From Helianthus annuus (lineage: Eukaryota; Streptophyta; Magnoliopsida; Asterales; Asteraceae), in the NCBI RefSeq assembly GCF_002127325.2, contig NC_035435.2:128813893-128877892 (forward strand): DNA of 64,000 nucleotides, given 5' to 3'. Positions within the stretch are counted from its first letter, which is position 1. The number at the start of each line of letters is the position of its first letter. Below are positions 56,501-64,000 of this stretch, in pieces. The notes beneath the pieces were generated by a model that did not search any database, was not told the DNA's origin, and saw only the letters and a list, made by a program, of their open reading frames with translations. The position numbers and the translations under genes are program-made.

Positions 56501-57438
56501 TGTGTAACAGCTTTCCTTAATTGTAGTCCATTATCTCCGTAACAATTGCTAACAACTTTGGCAGTTTCACAATCAGATCAAATCACAATTATTCAACATT
56601 TAAGTACGTTCATATCACCGCAATCATCATCAATCCAAGAATAGTAATTCAATATCATAAGGGACACATAATCGGATCATATGATTAATGAATTTAAAGA
56701 CTATCATGCAACCCTAAGTCATGTGTACAATAAACCAATTAATACCACAAATCATAACATCACAGCCGATTAACAAGCATTCGGTTCTAGTTCATCATGT
56801 AATCAATTCGAAGGCAAGTTATGGTAACCGATTATCATCATCACACACATCCGATTCACAAGAACATAATTATGTAGTACATTATTGTTCATCATACATG
56901 CAACCCTAATCGTTTAATCAGAACATGGATTCATAACAACATTGATCAAACACGTATCATGAAAACACTAACCGAATTGAAGGGGTTGGATTGAACCGAG
57001 AGAAAGTCTCCGTGTGAGGGCTGCCGTCGAGTTCCAAGAGAGAAAGAGAAGGAGGTTTAGGGTTTGTGTATGTGTGAAGTGTTTTGCAACAATGAGGATT
57101 ACACCTCCCTAAGGATTCATGTACGTACATAAGGGGTGGGCCGAACCCATTCACGGGCTGCCCTTTGGTCTCGAGTCGTGCATAGTGGGCCGAGAATAGT
57201 GTGTGGCAAGGGACAAGGTGTGCGGCCCAGTTTATTTTATATAAATACACAAAACACTTAACATGTAGCATTATTCGTTAATATCAACATATCAAATAAT
57301 CACATAGGGTTCATACACGTCACAGTAACACAAATATAGGTTCTGAAGTACGAGTTGTCACATTATCCCCAACTTGAAAGAAATTTCGTCCCGAAATTTG
57401 GTACGTACTCACTGAGGAAGCTAGGTAAGTTGTATCGT

Positions 57439-57891
57439 TTACTGGTTTTCCTGGGGTGTCACATCCTCCCCCCGTTGATCTGGAATTTCGTCCCGAAATT
57501 CCGTGGTAGCTTCAGCCTCAGTAGTGGTTGTACTGTTCGCGAACAATTGAGGGTACTTTTCTTTCATCTGATCTTCTTGTTCCCAGGTGAACTCTGGGCC
57601 ACGACGGGTGTTCCAACGAACTCGAACAAGAGGGATTCTCTTGTTTTTGAGGACCTTAACATCCCGGTCCGTGATTTCTACTGGTTCCTCGACGAATCGC
57701 AACAGACACTTCTTCAGATTCGACACGTGAAATACGTTGTGAACTGCACCGAGTTCAGCTGGTAGGTTCAGTTTGTAAGCCACCTTGCCTATTCTTTCTA
57801 TAATCTCGAATGGTCCGACATACCGCGGATTGAGTTTGCCCCGTTTGCCAAAACGAACCACACCCTTCCAGGGTGAGACTTTGAGTAGCAC
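57439..57891 (-). pseudogene. Integrase C-terminus and chromodomain of element B, beyond the premature stop
   Basis: In frame with the main polyprotein ORF and separated from it only by TGA at 57892-57894. Contains the GPY/F module ([10 protein letters not shown]), the VSNLKKC linker and a chromodomain-like [20 protein letters not shown] 51-bp in-frame deletion after NLKKCL removes 17 residues that the 42-kb copy keeps. It ends at 57439, shortly before the polypurine tract, so this is the natural end. Confidence 0.9.
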
Positions 57892-60800
57892 TCAATCCCC
57901 AACTTGGAACTCGAGTGGTTTCCTGCGCTTATCAGCGTAACTTTTCTGACGGTCACGAGTCGCCGCCATGCGTTGCCGTATCTGAGCAATCCATTCAGTA
58001 GCATCAACTACTATTTCTGGACCTGTGATTTGACTATCCCCCACCTCTGCCCAACAGAGAGGTGACCGGCATTTACGTCCGTACAATGCCTCGAATGGAG
58101 CGGCTTGGATGCTGGTATGGTAACTGTTATTATACGAAAACTCCACTAAAGGGAGATGCTTTTCCCAGCTGTTGCCGAAATCGATAACACATGCCCGAAG
58201 CATGTCTTCTAGAGTTTGTATCGTGCGTTCAGACTGTCCATCCGTCTGAGGGTGATATGCTGTGCTCATGTCTAGCTGTGAGCCAAAAGCTTTGTGCATT
58301 GCTTGCCATAGTTCTGAAGTGAATCGTGCATCGCAATCCGAAATAATATAGGTGGGCACCCCGTGCCTCGAGACCACTTCCTTTAAATAGATGTCTGCTA
58401 ATGTGGAGAACTTGTCCTTTTCTTTGATTGCCAAGAAATGAGCAGACTTTGTGAGTCGATCCACAATCACCCAAATGGTATCGTTCCCACGCTGGGATCT
58501 AGGCAGGCCAGTAACAAAATCCATGGAAATTTCCTCCCATTTCCACTGTGGTATCTTGGGCTGCTGAAGTAGGCCTGATGGTTTCTGATACTTCGCTTTG
58601 ACTCTCGCACAGGTCAAGCACTTGCCAACGTAAGTTGCTATGTGGGCCTTCATACTAGGCCACCAATACGTTGTCCTGATGTCATGGTACATCTTATCTG
58701 AACCTGGATGTACTGAGTAGCGAGACTTGTGTGCTTCGTCCATGACAAGTTCTCGTAAACCGCCAAATAGTGGGACCCAAATACGCCCCGTTACATAGTA
58801 GGCGTCGTCTTCCTTCCGTTCTAATCGTTGCCTTGAGCCGCATAAGGCTTCGGTCATTACGTTTTCTGGTTTCAATGCTTCCATCTGAGCATTCCGTATC
58901 TGTGCAGGAAGACTAGACTGAATAGTGAGCTGTAGTGCTCGTACGCGTCGAGGTAGAGTGTCCTTTCGACTGAGAGCGCCAGCCACAACGTTGGCGTTGC
59001 CTGGATGGTACTTGATGGCACATTCGTAATCGTTTAGTAGTTCAACCCATCGACGTTGACGCATGTTCAATTCCTTCTGCTTGAAGATATGCTCGAGACT
59101 CCTGTGATCGGTGTAGATAGTGCACTTGGTACCGTACAGGTAGTGTTGCCATATCTTAAGTGCAAAAACAACCGCTCCCAGCTCTAAATCGTGCGTCGTG
59201 TAGTTCCGTTCGTGAACCTTAAGTTGGCGCGAAGCGTAAGCAATGACCTTGTCGCGCTGCATTAACACACATCCAAGACCCTGAATGGATGCATCACAAT
59301 AAACCACGAAGTCGTCCGTGCCTTCTGGCAATGAGAGGCTAGGTGCACTGCAAAGTCTATCCTTTAAGTGCTGAAAAGCGGTTTCCTGAGTATTACCCCA
59401 ACGATAGGTGACACCCTTCTGTGTCAGTAACGTAAGCGGCTGCGCAATCTTTGAGAAATCTTTAACGAATCGTCTGTAATAACCCGCCAAACCCAAGAAT
59501 TGGCGTATTTCCGTTGGTGTACGCGGTGCAGGCCAGTTCCTGATCGAATCTACCTTGGATGGATCAACATGGATCCCATCCTTGTTTACCACGTGGCCTA
59601 GAAAATGGACTTCACGAGGCCAGAAGTCGCATTTGGAAAGCTTGGCGTACAGTTGTTCCTTTCGAAGAAGTTCCAAGATAAGCCGTAAGTGCTGCTCATG
59701 TTCCTCCTGACTCTTGGAGTAGATCAGAATGTCGTCGATGAATACAATCACAAACTTGTCTAGATAGGGTTTGCACACCCTGTTCATAAGATCCATAAAT
59801 ACGGCAGGCGCGTTCGTTAACCCGAACGGCATGACAAGAAACTCGTAGTGGCCGTAATGAGTTCTGAATGCTGTCTTGGAGACGTCCTCATCCCGGACTC
59901 TCAGCTGATGGTAACCTAACCTCAAGTCTATCTTGGAGTAGTAGCACGACCCTTGCAACTGGTCGAATAAGTCGTCTATACGCGGAAGAGGATAACGGTT
60001 CTTCACCGTCACCTTGTTGAGTTCCCGGTAGTCTATGCACATCCTGAAGGTACCGTCCTTTTTCACGAATAACACTGGAGCTCCCCAAGGCGAAGAGCTA
60101 GGACGAATAAAGCCCTTTTCCAAGAGCTCCTGTAGCTGCTTTGACAGTTCTTCTAGTTCAGTTGGAGCTAAACGATACGGTGCTCGAGCTATGGGTGCTG
60201 CAGGAGCTAGCTCGATTTGAAACTCGACCTGGCGATGAGGCGGTAGACCAGGTAATTCCTCTGGGAACACCTGAGGAAAGTCACAAACAACTGGAATATC
60301 CTCCAATTTCTTTTCCTTTGCTGATGTATCGGTAACAAGTGCCAGAATGGCAGTGTGGCCCTTACGCAAACACTTCTGAGCCTTTAGAAAGGAGATGATG
60401 CCAACCACGGCACCACTCTTGTCGCCTTGAACTTCGAGAGGTTCCTCACCAGAACGAGGGATACGAACAATCTTCTCTTTGCACAAGATCTCTGCGTGAT
60501 GTTGAGATAACCAGTCCATACCAATGACGATGTCGAACCTACCCAAAACTATGGGAATGAGGTCGATCGAGAAAGTCTGACCCGCGAGGGTAAGATTACA
60601 ACCCTGAACTATGTGCGTGGCCTCTAGACTCTTACCATTAGCTAACTCTACGATGTGTTTGGTGTTTAGGGGAGTTGGTGCACGTTTTAACAGTTGGCTA
60701 ACTTTCAAAGACATATAACTTGTATCCGCACCCGAATCAAACAAAACAGTAACGTAAAAGTCGTCAAGAAGAAACTTACCCATAACTACGTTAGGATCGT

Positions 60801-61919
60801 TCCTTGCGTCACCTCGACCTTGCACAAAAGCACGACCCCTAGCTTCATTGCCATTATTGTTCCCACCGTTGTTGTTACCATTCCCCTGATTGTTGTTGTT
60901 GTTGCGATTCTGGTTTAACTGGGGGCAATCCCGCTTGAAATGGCCTTCAGCACCACACTGAAAGCATCCCCTGTTGCCTCGCTGTTGCTGCTGTTGCTGG
61001 TTTTGTGGAGCTGGTAGTTGCGGTTGCTGGTTCTGATTCGCAGGCCGTGGGCTCCTACAGTCTTTGGCCTCGTGGCCCATCTTGAGACACCTTTGGCAAC
61101 GACCCTTGTTGCACTGGCCACTGTGGTGCCTGTTACAGTTGTGGCACTTTGGATGATTTCCCTGATATCTTCTCTGCCCACGACTACCAGAAGACTGCTG
61201 GCTAGGACTCTGGTAGTGGTCAGTCTTCTGTTGCTGAGCCTGAGACTGAACTGTTGCTGAACCTTTGCTAGAATCCCCTTCCCACTTTCTTTTGTTGTCA
61301 CTAGGGGTAGCAGGAGTAGCGGTTGATGTGGTAGCAGTAGTAGCGTTGATACGTTTCGGTAGCTTGTCCTGATCCACTGCCTGATCAGTGAGACGATGAG
61401 CTAGGCGTTGAACATCCTGGATGTTGTTATGATTAGCCGATGTCACGTGGCTCTGAATCTCTGGCGCTAATCCCTTGAGATATAACTCAATTCGCCTGAT
61501 AGGTGGGTCCACCATAGTTGGACACAGAACAGCCAGTTCATTTGACCGCTTGGTGTAGGCCTCGATCTCCGACCCCGTCATCTTTAGATTGAAAAACTCC
61601 ACCTCTAACTTGTGGATGTCGTCACGTGAGCAGTATTCCCTTTTAATGAGTTCCTTAAAATCGTTCCAAGGGGTGGCGTTAGCAACTGCCAACCCTAGGA
61701 GTTGAACTTGCGCGTTCCACCAAGTTAGCGCAATTCCTTCTAACGTGCCAGTGGCGTACTTGACCCTGCGAGCCTCAGGGCATTCACACATCTCGAACAC
61801 TGACTCGAGCTTCTCAAACCAATGGAGTAGTCCCACTGCTCCTTCCGTGCCACTGAATGTGCCTGGACGACAGTCCATGAAGTTCTTGAATGTGCAGACA
61901 GGTTGCTGTGCGGGTTGAC
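57892..61919 (-). CDS. gag-pol: Gag-pol polyprotein of element B (exon 2)
   Basis: Open for more than 1340 codons. Counted from the TTG at 61941: capsid ([20 protein letters not shown], ~18-37), three zinc knuckles (~266-277, 282-295, 326-339), retropepsin [11 protein letters not shown] (~400-410), RT with catalytic FIDDILIYS (~735), RNase H ([13 protein letters not shown]), integrase with HHCC zinc finger (HPGSDKMYH...CLTCARVK) and DDE core ([31 protein letters not shown]). It ends at a TGA at 57892-57894 where related copies have Arg (CGA); a C-to-T change fits. The frame lacks its own ATG; the true start is probably exon 1 at 62106. Confidence 0.93.
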
Positions 61920-62015
61920 CTATTGTGTACGAATAGGACAAAGTTTAAACACGAGAGTTGGTTTAGGAGTGTAGGATTTAAAGATCCTAGTGTGTGTTAT
62001 AACTACACGATATAC
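61920..62015 (-). other. Probable 96-nt spliceosomal intron near the gag start
   Basis: Minus strand G/GTATATCG at 62016/62015 and ACAATAG/GTCAACC at 61920/61919. Unspliced, the frame from the ATG meets TAG after nine codons inside it. Spliced, the Gly codon is split and joins AGG to QPAQQPV, giving an uninterrupted gag. AT-rich, with a branch-like cctaaac about 45 nt before the acceptor. No RNA evidence is available here. Confidence 0.6.
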
Positions 62016-62106
62016 CTCCTGCTTGTGTGGCTGCAAGTGCCGCAGCAACTTGTTCGTTAATGAGAGCCGTCAACTGGGCTTGAGTCATGTTAACACGTCC
62101 AGACAT
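62016..62106 (-). CDS. gag: Gag exon 1 of element B
   Basis: From ATG at 62106: MSGRVNMTQAQLTALINEQV then an Ala-rich helix ending TQAGG. This is the gag N-terminus I associate with Asteraceae chromoviruses. 91 nt, ending in phase 1 at a GT donor. Confidence 0.75.
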
Positions 62107-62403
62107 GATCTTCATAGTAAAAGTAGCATAGGTGAGAATGGTTCGCGAGTAGTGCGATGACAGAAGAGTGTAAGCACATAGGTATTCTCATGCAATAGTG
62201 TCATGTGTATCTAAGCATACTACGAGCAAAGTTCTATGTAATTCTAGCATGTAGGCAATAAACATAAACCATATTACCTAGGATGTTGAGTCTTGCACGT
62301 GGAGCGAAGCGTCGTTGTGGATCGTTGAGAGCACTGTTCTGGTTATAGTCTGGTTTTAATAAAAACGTTTTTCCCTTATTAAAACCGAGTTCTCTATAAC
62401 CAA

Positions 62404-62417
62404 TGGCTCTGATACCA
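62404..62417 (-). other. Primer binding site, initiator tRNA-Met
   Basis: TGGTATCAGAGCCA on the minus strand, three bases inside the 5' LTR edge at 62421. Complementary to initiator tRNA-Met. Confidence 0.93.
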
Positions 62418-62420
62418 ATC

Positions 62421-64000
62421 TGTCACACCCCCAAAATCCACACGCGGAGTACCATCGCTTGGAGGCGTGACATGACCAGGATCAAGCCATCAATCGTATT
62501 GAACATAGTGTATAATAATTCAAGTAGTTCGTAAAACCCCATTTCAATACAATTGATGTTCAAACCAAACAAAACATAATTTAAGTAGCGGAAGCATAAG
62601 TATGTAAACCCAAAGTGAATCATAAATTCAAATGTTTAAACGTTTAACATGGCAACCATGATCCATGTCCCACAACGACCTGCTCCTCCCTGTGCAAGCT
62701 CCATATGTACCTAAGGTCCTGCAAGGCATGCAGCAGAGAGTCAACAACTAGTTGAGCGAGTTCACAGAAAGTAGGTTCATAATAACAAGTCGTATTTCCC
62801 ATGTATGTATGTACTACTAGAGGGGGGTTTTCCCTGATTATATGTATTACTAGCGGGGGTTTCCCATGATTACATTTATTTCCAGTGGGGGATTCCCACG
62901 TTTATCTTTACTAGACTATCATAACCATGAATGTTCTTCTTAACCCGAGAACAGGAATACGTACAAGGTCACGTAGGTTTTTTACGTGAGTGCCCTTCCC
63001 CGAGGACAGTGGTACGCGTGGGGTTTACGTAGGTTTTACGTAAGTGTCCTTCCGGCCCGGAAGACAGTAGTGGGTATGAGTTTACGTAGGTTTTACGTAA
63101 GTGTCCTCCCGACCCGGGAGACAATGGTATGTACTAGTTTACGTAGGTTTTACGTAAGTGTCCTGACTAACCTGAGGACGATGGTATATAGTCTAGCAAT
63201 AGCGTAAGTATGAGTAATTATCCATTTCAAAACTTCCAACCCATTCCCAACCCGGGAATCCCATGCCTTGGCTGTGTGAACTCACCTTGGTTTGCTCGGC
63301 AGATACACAAAAAAAGTCACTTGAACTAAGAGTGGTCAACCACGTCCTACCATGGTTACCATACAAGTCAGGTTCGTAATCAAATGGTGCACTTATGTTC
63401 TACACGTATTGTACACAAGTAGTGATCATATCATACACGTATAATCATGGCATATAAATCAACAGATCATTCACGTAAACAAGTCCAAGTATGCAGCCCA
63501 AATGGTTGGGCTCGTAACAGTGTGAAATGTCCAAAACAGTGTGCACGTGTTCATGGTCTCGAGTCGAGACTAGAGATCTCAAGTCGAGACAGTGCGGTCT
63601 CGAGTTGTGCCGGCCTCAAGGTCTCGAGTCGAAACCAAAGAGGTCTCAAGTCATCATGTACTAGTCGAGACTACATGGTCTCGAGTCGCAACCGAACCCG
63701 CAACCGTGGTCTCGGGTTGTGCTGTTGGTGTCGGTGTTGTGGTCTCGAGTCGAGACAGTGAGTTCTCGACTCGCAATCCGTGTCGAGACTGGGTGTGTAA
63801 CAGCTTTCCTTAATTGTAGTCCATTATCTCCGTAACAATTGCTAACAACTTTGGCAGTTTCACAATCAGATCAAATCACAATTATTCAACATTCAAGTAC
63901 GTTCATATCACCGCAATCATCATCAATCCAAGAACAGTAATTCAATATCATAAGGGACACATAATCGGATCATATGATTAATGAATTTAAAGACTATCAT
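62421..64000 (-). repeat. 5' LTR of element B, truncated by the window edge
   Basis: Direct copy of 55113-56707. It lacks the 17 bp gttcatttagtgggggc present in the 3' LTR near 55480. About 655 bp of this LTR lies beyond the window. Confidence 0.93.

Larger units (their letters stand above)
55113..57362 (-). repeat. 3' LTR of element B (2250 bp)
   Basis: Begins tgtcacacccccaaa and ends gagttgtcaca. Outside its right edge is the polypurine tract (GTTGGGGATAA on the minus strand). It contains three short tandem arrays: tttcccatg modules (55500-55615), the TACGTA array (55669-55880) and ggtctcgagtcgagac palindromes (56260-56500). A TATA-like ttatataaata lies at 57236-57247. Confidence 0.93.
55113..64000 (-). 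mobile_element. Ty3/gypsy chromovirus-type element B, nearly intact, runs off the window
   Basis: 3' LTR 55113-57362 and 5' LTR from 62421 (cut at 64000). Internal region has PBS, gag with a probable intron, protease, RT, RNase H, integrase and a chromodomain-type C-terminus. By eye the comparable 1.56 kb of LTR differs by about 20 substitutions, a 17-bp indel and a 2-bp indel (about 1.3%). At a typical plant rate of 1.3e-8 this would be around half a million years. One in-frame TGA and a 17-codon deletion are the only coding lesions I see. Confidence 0.93.

Noticed and set aside
58229..58474. ORFs in other frames across the polyprotein (also 59888-60088, 60915-61301, 61018-61260)
   Set aside because: Shadows of the gag-pol frame with no family features.
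61939..61941. TTG as the start codon of the gag-pol ORF
   Set aside because: It lies inside the proposed intron; a proper ATG with a typical gag N-terminus is at 62106.

Overview
The window looks like repeat-dense nuclear DNA from a flowering plant. The evidence is AT-rich intergenic sequence, a nine-exon gene with GT-AG introns, chromovirus-type Ty3/gypsy elements primed by initiator tRNA-Met, Helitrons, hAT/MULE/Harbinger-type MITEs, a SINE and a LINE tail. The gypsy gag and LTR style reminds me of Asteraceae (daisy family) genomes; that placement is an inference from memory, not shown by the sequence.

Only one gene appears intact: a minus-strand S4-domain (YlmH/PSII-S4 type) RNA-binding protein with a probable chloroplast transit peptide, 38506..41878, nine exons, 306 codons. 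Downstream on the same strand lies a wrecked dynamin-related gene (DRP5A type, 33187..37030) with a premature stop, out-of-frame deletions and three or four transposon insertions. As I remember it, the two Arabidopsis orthologues are also close neighbours (At1g53120 and At1g53140), so this is probably an ancestral gene pair with one member dying.

Layout. 1-2783: end of a long LTR. 3523-10454: probable 6.9-kb Helitron (minus) with exon-like gene fragments (one MAP70-like) and a ~2-kb higher-order tandem array (unit about 505 bp). 10.6-14.5 kb: MITEs and foldback elements, one (MULE type) with a perfect 9-bp target duplication. 14842-~16225: another Helitron end. 16861-19104: Harbinger-like element with a broken Myb/SANT-type ORF. 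21702-24466 and 24511-28171: two adjacent Helitrons carrying pieces of poly(A) polymerase, a TIR-NLR and PEP carboxylase. 28.7-32.7 kb: MITEs, a truncated LINE, a SINE and hAT-like elements. 33.2-42.2 kb: the DRP5A pseudogene and the S4 gene. 42.1-44.6 kb: truncated gypsy copy, Helitron end and a large foldback. 45010-54470: a TIR element holding a Helitron that holds a full-length but decayed gypsy element with perfect 5-bp target duplications. 55113-64000: a younger gypsy element (minus) running off the window, with gag-pol almost intact apart from one in-frame stop, and a probable 96-nt spliceosomal intron near the gag start.

No rRNA, tRNA gene, CRISPR array or bacterial-type operon was seen. 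The biology is mainly insertion history: nested transposons, gene-fragment capture, and retrotransposon LTRs carrying dense palindromic promoter motifs.
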